Source of the DNA: Flavobacteriales bacterium
GTDB taxonomy: Bacteria > Bacteroidota > Bacteroidia > Flavobacteriales > CAJXXR01
NCBI GenBank assembly: GCA_025210805.1
Contig: JAOAQX010000009.1
Span: 1 to 35,155 of the forward strand
DNA: 35,155 bases
Direction of reading: 5' to 3'
The position numbers and the translations under genes were made by a program. This document shows, piece by piece, positions 7,116-14,738 of this stretch. The notes under the pieces were generated by a model. That model worked only from the letters and a program-made list of their open reading frames with translations, had not been told where the DNA came from and did not search any database. Positions within the stretch are counted from its first letter, which is position 1. Each line of letters opens with the position of its first letter.

Positions 7116-7876
7116 AATGGTGGTGGATAAAATTTAAAGAATTTTTCCATTTTAATCCTAAAGAAAAGAAAGGAGCAACGGTTTTGTTGCTCCTTTTGTT
7201 TTTTATAACAATGATCAATTTTGGTCTGAAAAAATACACATATCAAGAGTCTTTTGTACGCATTGAAAAAGAAATAATTCCTAGATTCAAACTTTATGAC
7301 ACCACAGCTTGTATGGATTTTAACGGAAGTCTAATGGAAGGAATTAAACCTTATTGGGTAGAAAAAATACAAGCCAATAGAAAAAAATATGGAAAATTCC
7401 AATGCATTGAAGATTTAAGAGATTTAAAAGGAATAAAAGAATTTCATATAAAAAAATGGTCAAAACTTGTAGATCCATCCTTTTTGAGATGCCCAAAAAT
7501 TCACTTAAACAAGGTTTCTGAAAAAGAATTCTCTGCTTTCTTTAGAATCCCGAAAAAAACCGCAAAAACTGCCATAAAATATAGAGATAAGATTGGAGGA
7601 TTTGCTATAACGAAACAACTAGAACAGGTCTATTACTTCCCAAAACATCGTCTAACAACAAGAAAAAACCGAATACTTATTAACAAGAACTCTATCTCAA
7701 AGATTAACCTCAAAAACGCAAAATATCCAAAGCTTGCCAAACACCTTTTGATCTCCAAAAAAGAAGCTTATCAGTTAAGTAAATTCAAAAAAAAGCCTTC
7801 AAAACCTGAAATTCAAACGATTTTCGAAAAGAGCAAACATCAAGAATATATTCATCATTACCTTATTTGGAAATAG
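7112..7876 (+). CDS. Membrane-anchored helix-hairpin-helix protein
   Basis: This 254-residue basic protein has a cytosolic N-terminus, one membrane helix (about 21-38), and two or more ComEA-like helix-hairpin-helix units. The first is around 75-125 (NGSLMEGIKPYWVEKI, then GKFQCIEDLRDLKGI); the second, at 145-180, has the same GGFAITKQL pattern. Such units usually bind DNA without sequence specificity, and ComEA homologues act in DNA uptake. In Flavobacteriia, proteins of this type are common and uncharacterised, so competence is only a possibility. It closes the operon and faces the minus-strand lipoprotein genes. Confidence 0.75.
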   Translation: MKWWWIKFKEFFHFNPKEKKGATVLLLLLFFITMINFGLKKYTYQESFVRIEKEIIPRFKLYDTTACMDFNGSLMEGIKPYWVEKIQANRKKYGKFQCIEDLRDLKGIKEFHIKKWSKLVDPSFLRCPKIHLNKVSEKEFSAFFRIPKKTAKTAIKYRDKIGGFAITKQLEQVYYFPKHRLTTRKNRILINKNSISKINLKNAKYPKLAKHLLISKKEAYQLSKFKKKPSKPEIQTIFEKSKHQEYIHHYLIWK

Positions 7877-7905
7877 CGATTGATTGAGAATCAAAAGTTA
7901 AATAC

Positions 7906-7921
7906 GGACATCCAAATGTCC
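7906..7921. terminator. Short hairpin between convergent genes
   Basis: GGACAT and ATGTCC pair around a CCAA loop in the 50-base gap between the convergent genes ending at 7876 and 7927. The T-run is poor on either strand, so termination here is plausible but weakly supported. Confidence 0.35.
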
Positions 7922-7926
7922 TCCTC

Positions 7927-8511
7927 TTAATTTTGTATAACTATATCCTGAAAATCCTCTTTTTCCAGATTGGTAATATCAATAGAATAGGTATTATATT
8001 TGGAATTAATGAGATAGTGTGTTCGGAAATAGGTAGCATATTCATTTGTATATTTTATCAATATTTTAATAAACTTCTTTTTCCCTTTTTGCAAAAAAGA
8101 TTGGCTCACTATTTCCGCCTCACCACCATGAGTTTTTTGAATAGACTGCTTGATGTTTTGAATATATATTTTTGCTATTTCTTTATTCAAGTGAACATAC
8201 TCACCCCGTATAACAATCCAAGTATTTGCGGGTTCATTTGTATCAACAAAAAAAGTGTTCCCTTTCGTTTTATACTTCAAATACCTCATAGCTTTGTTGA
8301 ATGATACTTTCAAAGAATCGCCATAATATTCATAATAATAGGTACTATATGACTCAAAGTCCATTTTTTCATAAGAGGCAGGAACGGAAAAATCTATCTT
8401 CAAAAAGTCTAATTTAACTTTTTTAAAATCTCTTTTTTTATCGGTGATTACCACAGTGTCGTTTCTGCACGAAACAAAGAATACGAATAATACAATAAAT
8501 ATATGTTTCAT
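7927..8511 (-). CDS. Hypothetical lipoprotein A
   Basis: A 194-residue protein with a short hydrophobic leader and a lipobox ending FVSC at residue 15, so it is probably lipid-anchored in the periplasm or outer membrane. The mature part is rich in Tyr, Lys and Asp with alternating beta-type stretches, but no family could be recognised. It follows lipoprotein B by only 12 bases on the same strand, so the two are probably co-transcribed and may act together. The predicted signal and clean reading frame support a real gene; the function is unknown. Confidence 0.7.
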   Translation of the reverse strand: MKHIFIVLFVFFVSCRNDTVVITDKKRDFKKVKLDFLKIDFSVPASYEKMDFESYSTYYYEYYGDSLKVSFNKAMRYLKYKTKGNTFFVDTNEPANTWIVIRGEYVHLNKEIAKIYIQNIKQSIQKTHGGEAEIVSQSFLQKGKKKFIKILIKYTNEYATYFRTHYLINSKYNTYSIDITNLEKEDFQDIVIQN

Positions 8512-8523
8512 AAATAAGGTAAA

Positions 8524-9120
8524 TTATTCCAAAATTAACGGGTGTATACTTGCTGATACTAAACCGCCTTTTGAAAACAAAAAGCTAAATTTTAATTGGT
8601 GTTTTTTTAAATTCTTTGGAGCTTTATCGACCTTCACAAACAAGGTTTGATTTCTTTCCACTTCATGATTCGCTACAGAATCTATTCTCCTAAAACTTGG
8701 TTGATAAGTATTCAATTTTAAATTAAAAAAATCCGAAAGATCCGCTCCTGCTTTTCTCCCTCTGTATTCTGAGTCTGATATGACTTGGATATCTTTGATA
8801 TTTAGAAAATGTATGACTTCAGAAAGTGCCATAGCTTGGGGAATTACAGATGGCATCTCAAAAACAATTTCTTCGGCACAAAAAAGTTTTGGGTTAAAAC
8901 ATATAAACAAACTATCCGAATCGATTCTAATGGGTTCATCCTTATTGATAATCGGAATAAAATCACCTGCGAAGTTCTCATTTTCCGGATGTGTTTTTCT
9001 TAAATATTGAGTATAACTTTCCACTACACAATCAAGATTATCAGAAGAAGGGATACAAGAATTTATAAAACTTGATAGAACGACTAGTAACAGTCCCCAA
9101 AATGCAAAACGAGATTTCAT
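8524..9120 (-). CDS. Hypothetical lipoprotein B
   Basis: This 198-residue protein begins with a hydrophobic signal and a lipobox ending FINSC at residue 22. The mature region contains four further cysteines (two near residues 31 and 74-81) and a beta-rich appearance, but no known domain is recognised. It is the upstream gene of a two-lipoprotein unit with the gene ending at 7927. No promoter matching TAnnTTTG was found in the bases just upstream. Its role is unknown. Confidence 0.68.
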   Translation of the reverse strand: MKSRFAFWGLLLVVLSSFINSCIPSSDNLDCVVESYTQYLRKTHPENENFAGDFIPIINKDEPIRIDSDSLFICFNPKLFCAEEIVFEMPSVIPQAMALSEVIHFLNIKDIQVISDSEYRGRKAGADLSDFFNLKLNTYQPSFRRIDSVANHEVERNQTLFVKVDKAPKNLKKHQLKFSFLFSKGGLVSASIHPLILE

Positions 9121-9300
9121 AAGATATTTAATTTTAAAAATTTTAAAGCAAAATAGTGAATTATTCTGTAAATGGAATTAATAATACTTAAAGATCTTAA
9201 TTTACTCACCTATATTATGCCGATACATTGTAAAAACTCAATTATGAATAAAATGAACTAAGTGATCATGAACAAGTAATCGGTATAAGCGAATATTAAA

Positions 9301-9332
9301 AATCCCATGGAATAATTCGTTTCCATGGGATT
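9301..9332 (-). terminator. Perfect 12-bp hairpin after aminopeptidase gene
   Basis: AATCCCATGGAA (9301-9312) pairs perfectly with TTCCATGGGATT (9321-9332) around an 8-base loop, 30 bases past the aminopeptidase stop. On the minus strand the stem is followed by TTTAATATT, a modest U-tract, consistent with an intrinsic terminator for the gene ending at 9363. Confidence 0.6.
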
Positions 9333-9362
9333 GAATAAATTAGAATATTATCTTAACCAAGA

Positions 9363-10655
9363 TTATGGGTTCATCAAGTCCTCAATTTCATCAGCTTCTA
9401 TAGGAATATTTCTCATGAGGTCATAAGGTTCACCATTGGCTTGTACAACTACATCATTTTCAAGACGAATACCTAAGTTTTCCTCTGGAATATAAATCCC
9501 TGGCTCTACTGTAAATACCATATTCTCTTGGATCGGTTTATGCCAAGAACCTACATCATGAACATCCAGTCCAATAAAGTGTGAAGTACCGTGCATAAAA
9601 TACTTTTTATAAGCTGGCCAAGAAGGATCTTGGTTTTTGATATCGTCCATAGAGATCAATCCCAAGTTTACTAATTCCTTTTCCATGAGGTGTCCTACTT
9701 CTTTATGATATTCATGCAAATAAGCACCTGGAACCAATAACTTTGTAGCCGCTCTTTTCACTCTTAAAACAGCATTATATACCTCTTTCTGTCTTTTTGT
9801 AAAACGTCCGCTTACTGGAATACAGCGTGTCATATCTGCTGCATAATTGGCATATTCGGCTCCCACATCCATCAAAATAACATCGCCATCATTACAAGGT
9901 TTATCATTCTCAATATAGTGTAGCACACAAGCGCTTTGACCTGAAGCAACAATAGGCGTATAGGCAAAACCTCGTGAACGATTCCAAAGGAATTCATGCA
10001 TATATTCAGCTTCTATCTCATGTTCGCTCACTCCTGGTTTTACAAAATTTAGGATTCTTCTAAAACCTTTTTCGGTAATATCACAAGCTTTTTGCATCAG
10101 TTCTAATTCTACTGGGTGCTTTACAGAACGGATATCATGCATAATAGGTGCGAGTCTTTCATACTCATGAAGCGGGTAATTATTTTGCATTTTTTTGACA
10201 AAACGTGCATCTCTTGTTTCCACTTCAACATGGGCACGGGTATGCTCGTTTGTATTCAAATAAACTCGCTCGGCTTCATGCATCAAACCTTTTAACACAC
10301 GATCAAAATCTGAGAGCCAATAAATAGTTTGAATTCCCGAAAGCTCTTGTGCTTGCTTCTTTGTTAACTTTGCTCCTTCCCAAATGGCAATCAATTCACT
10401 TGTTTCTTTTAGGAAAAGAATTTCTCTATGCTCTGGCAAAAAAGAATCTGGAAAGACTACCAAAATAGATTCCTCTTGATCTACTCCCGAAAGATGAAAG
10501 ATATCTGGAGACTGAACAAATGCCATGTGTCCATCTGCAGAAGTGGGCATAATATCATTACTATTAAAAAAGGCAATTCCTCCTTTTTTCATTTTACTAG
10601 CAAGTCTCTTTCTATTATCTATAAAAAGATTTGAGGGCAGTTTTTGATATTTCAT
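9363..10655 (-). CDS. Xaa-Pro aminopeptidase (M24B, aminopeptidase P)
   Basis: A 430-residue cytosolic metallopeptidase that removes N-terminal residues preceding proline. The N-terminal creatinase-like domain covers about 1-175 and the pita-bread catalytic domain about 180-430. All five dinuclear-metal ligands of the family are visible: D263 (LMDVGAEY), D274 (AADMTR), H359 (HGTSHFIG), E384 (TVEPG) and E399 (IRLEN). H355 is the accompanying conserved histidine. Length matches E. coli PepP. It appears monocistronic: a hairpin follows it and a 590-base gene-free stretch precedes it. Confidence 0.95.
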   Translation of the reverse strand: MKYQKLPSNLFIDNRKRLASKMKKGGIAFFNSNDIMPTSADGHMAFVQSPDIFHLSGVDQEESILVVFPDSFLPEHREILFLKETSELIAIWEGAKLTKKQAQELSGIQTIYWLSDFDRVLKGLMHEAERVYLNTNEHTRAHVEVETRDARFVKKMQNNYPLHEYERLAPIMHDIRSVKHPVELELMQKACDITEKGFRRILNFVKPGVSEHEIEAEYMHEFLWNRSRGFAYTPIVASGQSACVLHYIENDKPCNDGDVILMDVGAEYANYAADMTRCIPVSGRFTKRQKEVYNAVLRVKRAATKLLVPGAYLHEYHKEVGHLMEKELVNLGLISMDDIKNQDPSWPAYKKYFMHGTSHFIGLDVHDVGSWHKPIQENMVFTVEPGIYIPEENLGIRLENDVVVQANGEPYDLMRNIPIEADEIEDLMNP

Positions 10656-10838
10656 ATTGGGTTTCTTTTGAATGAATAAAAGGTTTTTCTCTGTTCAAAT
10701 AATACCATTCTTGGTGTTTATTTACTCATAGGTACAAAAGAAAAACCATTAGACGAATTTAATAAATTCTAAACAATTAAACATCTTTAAAAAAGAAGCT
10801 TTCTTGGGAAATATCAGGACAAAATGGTGGGTGTTCTC

Positions 10839-11009
10839 GATAAAATTTTTGATTCCATTTCATTCCATCAAAAATCACTTCCCGATGGGTCGGGACAAGC
10901 TGAACTGACAATGGTGATAAAATTTTTGATTCCATTGCATTCCATCAAAAATCACTTCCCGATGGGTCGGGACAAAGTTTATCCCGATATAATCGGGACT
11001 GAACTGACA
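10839..11009. repeat. Structured intergenic tandem repeat
   Basis: A 60-bp unit at 10839-10898 recurs at 10916-10975 with a single T/G difference (period 77). Each unit holds two nested inverted repeats: TTTTTGAT/ATCAAAAA, and CCCGA-TGGG-TCGGG. The 11-mer CTGAACTGACA follows each copy (10900-10910 and 10999-11009). In the second copy it is displaced by a 23-bp piece that forms another hairpin, CCCGAT/ATCGGG. The rest of the gene-free stretch 10656-11244 is AT-rich and shows no gene. The open frame across the repeat is an artefact of the repeated sequence. Confidence 0.85.
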
Positions 11010-11244
11010 GAGGAATTGAACAAAATTAGAATTAACAAAAGGTAATTGATCATATCACTTGTACTCAAAACTCATAATAGTATAACAATACCTTAAATTA
11101 AAATGTAAAAATTTATTGTAAATTCATCAGCACATTATTATCAAATTCAAATGCTAAAAATTTGTTTTCAAACTGACAAAAATCACAAGTTTTATTAAGT
11201 AAAAAAAATAACTTTAACACGTAATAACAAATAAATCGATAGTT

Positions 11245-12066
11245 ATGAACAGAATACTTTTCCCAACAGATTATTCATTGGCGAGTGAAAAAGCCAGAGA
11301 TTTTGCTATTTTCCTTGCTAAAGCGACCGATTCTGAATTGGTTTTCCTTAACAGTTATGAAATTCCAGCATCTCAGTCCACAGTGATTACCACAACCCTT
11401 TTGGAGGCAATGAAAGAAAATAGTCTTCAAGGAATGGATTTATTAAAGAAGTTTATGGCAGAAAATCATCCTGAAGTAAAACTTTCTACTCATTGTGTTT
11501 TAGGACAGGTGGTTCACACTGTTTGCGAGCTTGTTGTAAGTTTACAAGTTGACCTAGTGATTATGGGTACTCGTGGAGCATCAGGAATTGAAGAAATTTT
11601 TATGGGATCTAATGCTCAAGCAATCATCAAAAATGCTACAGCACCCGTATTGGCTATTCCTCATGATGTGAATCCTGAAGATATTCGCAAAATGGCTTAT
11701 TCTACAGATTTTAATTTCGATAAGGTTTCTCATGCACATGGAATGATAAAAGAACTTACAGCTATTTTTGATGCAAAGCTCAATGTGGTTCATTTTACAG
11801 AAGGAACAGAATATACAGAGAATGAAGAAGAATATATACGCAAGGAGTTCATGGATTTTGATATAAAATATGACGAAATTCCTTTAGATGAATATGACAA
11901 AGATATTCAGGAGTATATTGATTTTACAAGAGCACATATGCTTTGTATGATTAGACGCCCTCATGGTTTCTGGGAAAGATTATTCACCACTAGTCATTCA
12001 GAAAAACGTGCCATGCACAGTTCTATTCCGCTATTAGTACTTAGAGAGGATCAAAAAGAAGCGTAG
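11245..12066 (+). CDS. Universal stress protein, tandem UspA domains
   Basis: This 273-residue cytosolic protein has two UspA domains (about 1-140 and 148-271). The first ends with the ATP-binding pattern G-x2-G-x9-G-S (G108, G111, G121, S122) within MGTRGASG and MGSN. The second domain lacks a clear copy of this motif (RPHGFWERLF occupies that place), so probably only the first binds nucleotide. Such proteins respond to starvation or oxidative stress. It is a single gene, preceded by the repeat region and followed by a strong terminator. Confidence 0.92.
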   Translation: MNRILFPTDYSLASEKARDFAIFLAKATDSELVFLNSYEIPASQSTVITTTLLEAMKENSLQGMDLLKKFMAENHPEVKLSTHCVLGQVVHTVCELVVSLQVDLVIMGTRGASGIEEIFMGSNAQAIIKNATAPVLAIPHDVNPEDIRKMAYSTDFNFDKVSHAHGMIKELTAIFDAKLNVVHFTEGTEYTENEEEYIRKEFMDFDIKYDEIPLDEYDKDIQEYIDFTRAHMLCMIRRPHGFWERLFTTSHSEKRAMHSSIPLLVLREDQKEA

Positions 12067-12081
12067 AAAATTCCCTTTTGC

Positions 12082-12127
12082 AAAACCCAAATTTTTCAAT
12101 CCTTTATGGTTTGTTTATTTGGGTTTT
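12082..12127 (+). terminator. Terminator after universal stress protein gene
   Basis: AAAACCCAAAT (12082-12092) pairs with ATTTGGGTTTT (12117-12127) around a 24-base loop and is followed by CTTTTTC. It begins 16 bases past the stop codon. Confidence 0.7.
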
Positions 12128-12155
12128 CTTTTTCAAAAAAGATCTGAGTGTACTT

Positions 12156-12198
12156 CAACAAAAAACGACTAAAATATTATTTTAGCCGTTTTTTGTTG
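12156..12198. terminator. Bidirectional terminator between convergent genes
   Basis: An approximately 20-bp inverted repeat, CAACAAAAAACG... paired with ...CGTTTTTTGTTG, has one A-C mismatch and A/T-tracts on both arms. It sits seven bases past the end of the oxidase-cluster gene ending at 12206 and can serve either strand. Confidence 0.75.
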
Positions 12199-12205
12199 TT
12201 ACTGT

Positions 12206-12475
12206 TTACCTTTGTAAATCTATTTCTTCGTCTCTAAGTTCTTGACGATGTTTTTTCCAATAGATAAAAAAGATGGTAAAAAGTATATAAGGAAAAATCA
12301 AGATAAAGAGGATTCCAGCATTCAGCCCAGAAGCTTCTGTTCCTCCACCTTGAATATTAGATTCTGCAGTAGCTTTACACATAGAACAACCTTGTGCAAA
12401 TACTGTTTCAGGAAATAGGAAAAGGCTAATAAAAACCAAGATTCCTAATATTATTTTAATTTGTTTAATGGACAT
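12206..12475 (-). CDS. Small membrane protein of oxidase cluster, CxxC
   Basis: An 89-residue protein with a signal-like first helix (about 7-27, ending VFAQ), then GCSMCKAT with a CxxC pair exported to the periplasmic side, and a second membrane helix (about 52-73) ending in a charged tail. Small proteins of this kind sit beside SCO and DUF420 genes in Flavobacteriia but have no assigned function. The position and the CxxC suggest a part in copper handling or thiol chemistry during cytochrome oxidase assembly; this is inference. Its start overlaps the end of the DUF420 gene by 11 bases, so it is the last gene of the operon. Confidence 0.72.
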   Translation of the reverse strand: MSIKQIKIILGILVFISLFLFPETVFAQGCSMCKATAESNIQGGGTEASGLNAGILFILIFPYILFTIFFIYWKKHRQELRDEEIDLQR

Positions 12476-12983
12476 AATAAGGTGATAAAAACAAATATAC
12501 CAAAACCCCTGTGAGGGTTACATATAGCCAAATTGGAAAGACCCATTTTACCATTTTCTTATGTTCTTCAATCATTCCTGTAAAAGCTTTGGCGAAAGCC
12601 AAAAGAATAAAAGGTAAAGACAAGGCTGCCAATACAATATGCGTTGCCAAAATTACTAAATAAAGTCCTTTATATTCACCCAAATACTTGGTCTCTGGTG
12701 CAAATGCGTGATAAAGCACATAACTTAATAAAAAAACCAAAGACATAATCATGGCAATTGTAATCAGCTTTCTATGAAGGTCAATATTTTTTGCTTTAAC
12801 AGCAAATAGTGCCCCAATCAACAAAAGGAAACAGGTTCCGTTTATTAAAGCGTGAAGAAAGGGTTGAACATGAGTAAAACTTGGTACTACCTCTGGTTTT
12901 GGCAAATACCTTAGTGCTACTACTAATGCAAAAACTAATGCCGAAAATATCCAGATAATTTTTTTGAGTTTCTTATAATCCAT
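12465..12983 (-). CDS. DUF420 family membrane protein
   Basis: A 172-residue protein with five predicted membrane segments and the DUF420 (COG2322) layout, related to Bacillus YozB/CtaM. CtaM-type proteins are needed for haem-copper oxidase function in Gram-positive bacteria. Histidines at helix ends (FTHVQPFLHALING, DLHRKLI, LYHAF, LATHIVLA) are conserved in the family and could bind metal or haem. It lies one base after the SCO gene and overlaps the CxxC protein gene, which fits a role in oxidase assembly. Confidence 0.88.
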   Translation of the reverse strand: MDYKKLKKIIWIFSALVFALVVALRYLPKPEVVPSFTHVQPFLHALINGTCFLLLIGALFAVKAKNIDLHRKLITIAMIMSLVFLLSYVLYHAFAPETKYLGEYKGLYLVILATHIVLAALSLPFILLAFAKAFTGMIEEHKKMVKWVFPIWLYVTLTGVLVYLFLSPYYVH

Positions 12984-12984
12984 T

Positions 12985-13653
12985 TTATTGTTCTTTTTGC
13001 AGTCTTTTGATATCTTGGTAAAGCATTTTTACTTCTTCTGCTTTTGTTCCGTCATACATGGCTTTAATATTTCCATGTTCGTCTCGACGTGATCTGAGGT
13101 GTCCATTCTTATCTACCAAAACGAAAAACTCAGAATGTAAAAATCCTCCTGGAGCTAATTCATCTTTATTGGCATTGATAAAATAGGAATCAAAACCTTG
13201 CTTGTAAATCGCTTTTTGTTCACCCGTAAGAAAATGCCAATTTTTGGTATTTGCTCCATAACTGTCAGCATATTCCTTAAGGATTTTCGGGCTATCATAA
13301 GTAGGATTTACTGAATGAGAAAGTATCATTATTCCCTCTTCTCCTTGTAACATTTTTTGGAGTTCCACCATATTTCCTGTCATATCTCGACAAATTGTAG
13401 GACAAGTAGTAAAGAAAAAGTCTACAATGGTAATTTTGCCTTGCATTTCTTTTTCGGTAATCGTTTTACCGTCTTGGTTAATGAAAGAAAAAGGCAATAC
13501 TTTATGTAAAATGGTATCAGAAATTGCTTGACCATCATCAGAAATTGTAGGCTCTATTTTCATTCCCACAAAGGCCAGTTTTTGTTGTTTCTTTTCACAA
13601 GAAATACACAACAAAACCGAAACAATGAATAGAATCCAACTATTTTTCATCAT
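12985..13653 (-). CDS. SCO1/SenC family copper chaperone lipoprotein
   Basis: A 222-residue periplasmic protein with a lipobox ending CISC (C19) and a thioredoxin-like SCO domain. The copper-binding motif CPTIC (C-x3-C) occurs in FFTTCPTICRDM, and the partner histidine lies in FLHSEFFVLVD. SCO proteins deliver copper to the CuA site of cytochrome c oxidase subunit II or act as thiol reductases for it. The gene is between an unknown membrane protein (14-base overlap at its start) and DUF420 (one-base gap), an arrangement usual for flavobacterial oxidase assembly clusters. Confidence 0.94.
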   Translation of the reverse strand: MMKNSWILFIVSVLLCISCEKKQQKLAFVGMKIEPTISDDGQAISDTILHKVLPFSFINQDGKTITEKEMQGKITIVDFFFTTCPTICRDMTGNMVELQKMLQGEEGIMILSHSVNPTYDSPKILKEYADSYGANTKNWHFLTGEQKAIYKQGFDSYFINANKDELAPGGFLHSEFFVLVDKNGHLRSRRDEHGNIKAMYDGTKAEEVKMLYQDIKRLQKEQ

Positions 13654-14383
13654 TTGCTTTTCTAGATTTTAAAGATTTTAAATACTCTGCAAGTAGTAGT
13701 TTTAAATCTTCTAAAAGGAGTTTATTGATATATTCTTTACCGCCATCATAGGTATAAAAAACACGATCTTGTTTGTCCCAACCTGTTCTTAGTTTATGTA
13801 ATTTATCCATCACATAAATTTGTCTAAATACAGGAATTTCTTTCTCTTGAACAGGTGGTATATTCATTTGTTCATAGAGTTTATCAAAATCTTGAGAATT
13901 TACTTCCATCAACTGCCAACTCTCTAGTTTCAGCTTCAATTTTGAATCTAAATAAGTCTTTAAGTTACTTCCCAAAGGTTTTTTAACAATTGTGAGTACT
14001 TCGAGATCCTCAAATGGCACCAGTCTTTTTCCTATTTGGTGATCAAACATTCTAAAAAATGCACCTTCTGTATCACTAATTTCCTGAAGATCTACAAAGT
14101 GAAGGGCATATACCTTTTTAGGCAAATTATTGAGGAGAATATTTGAATCGTTTTTAAGGTTTCGAGCTTGAATATTTCCAAACTTTAACTCCAATTCTTG
14201 ATGTTCTGGATATTGTTTTCCTGTTTTGTCAATTGTAAACTCACTATCGCTCAACTGAATAATATTGGGCAGATAGATAAAATTATGTTTTCCTGTTGTC
14301 AAAAGTAGGTAAAACAAGGAGGGTAGTACCAATATTGAAATCAGTACTACCCCTTTTATAAATGCTTTTTTGTCTTTAAACAT
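13640..14383 (-). CDS. Hypothetical membrane-anchored protein of oxidase cluster
   Basis: A 247-residue protein with one N-terminal membrane helix (about 10-29) and a periplasmic remainder with no cysteine. The pattern of strands and helices after residue 60 (KVYALHFVDLQ, LEVLTIVKK, YVMDKLHKLRTGW) is reminiscent of a thioredoxin-like or SCO-like fold without the metal motif, but I cannot confirm that. It overlaps COX IV by one base and SCO by 14 bases, so it is clearly part of the oxidase operon. Similar unnamed proteins occur at this position in other Flavobacteriia, as far as I recall. Confidence 0.75.
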   Translation of the reverse strand: MFKDKKAFIKGVVLISILVLPSLFYLLLTTGKHNFIYLPNIIQLSDSEFTIDKTGKQYPEHQELELKFGNIQARNLKNDSNILLNNLPKKVYALHFVDLQEISDTEGAFFRMFDHQIGKRLVPFEDLEVLTIVKKPLGSNLKTYLDSKLKLKLESWQLMEVNSQDFDKLYEQMNIPPVQEKEIPVFRQIYVMDKLHKLRTGWDKQDRVFYTYDGGKEYINKLLLEDLKLLLAEYLKSLKSRKANDEK

Positions 14384-14706
14384 TATTGTGCAATTCCGTG
14401 CATTTGGTTATAAATATAGGTTCCTTCAGTTAATACAATATAGATTAAATAAGGTACCAAAATGAAAATTGGCAATAATAATGAAAGCTTTAAAGATTTT
14501 GTTTCGTGTCCTAAGTGCATAAACTCGGAAACGATATAGTATGCTTTAAAAATAGTTAGGATGATAAAAGTCCATTTTAACAATGTCCAGTTAATCACTC
14601 CTGGATTAGCTGTATTGTACATTCCTAGTCCTACCTCAACCGCAGTTACGATAAGAAGAATAAAGAATACAACCCATATTTTTTTAGTAGAATCTGTTTG
14701 TCCCAT
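14383..14706 (-). CDS. Cytochrome c oxidase subunit IV family protein
   Basis: A 107-residue protein with three membrane helices (about 9-28, 41-62 and 76-96) and the COX4_pro-type pattern: TAVEVGLGMY in helix one, FIILTIFKAYYIVSEFMHLGHE in helix two, and a hydrophobic third helix. Subunit IV stabilises bacterial caa3- and bo3-type oxidases rather than taking part in catalysis. It lies 32 bases after subunit III and overlaps the next gene by one base. Confidence 0.9.
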   Translation of the reverse strand: MGQTDSTKKIWVVFFILLIVTAVEVGLGMYNTANPGVINWTLLKWTFIILTIFKAYYIVSEFMHLGHETKSLKLSLLLPIFILVPYLIYIVLTEGTYIYNQMHGIAQ

Positions 14707-14738
14707 GATAATTTCTTTTTCGTTTTAGTGTGATTGGA

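Noticed and set aside
6890-7246. 118-codon minus-strand frame spanning the symporter/HhH junction
   Set aside because: It is antisense to two recognised overlapping genes and has no family resemblance or promoter.
7112-7876. A competence (ComEA) assignment for the HhH protein
   Set aside because: The helix-hairpin-helix units alone do not show DNA uptake, and no other competence gene is nearby.
10824-11045. A 73-codon plus-strand open frame upstream of the stress protein
   Set aside because: It is created by the tandem non-coding repeat with its hairpins; the two halves are read in different frames and encode unrelated peptides.
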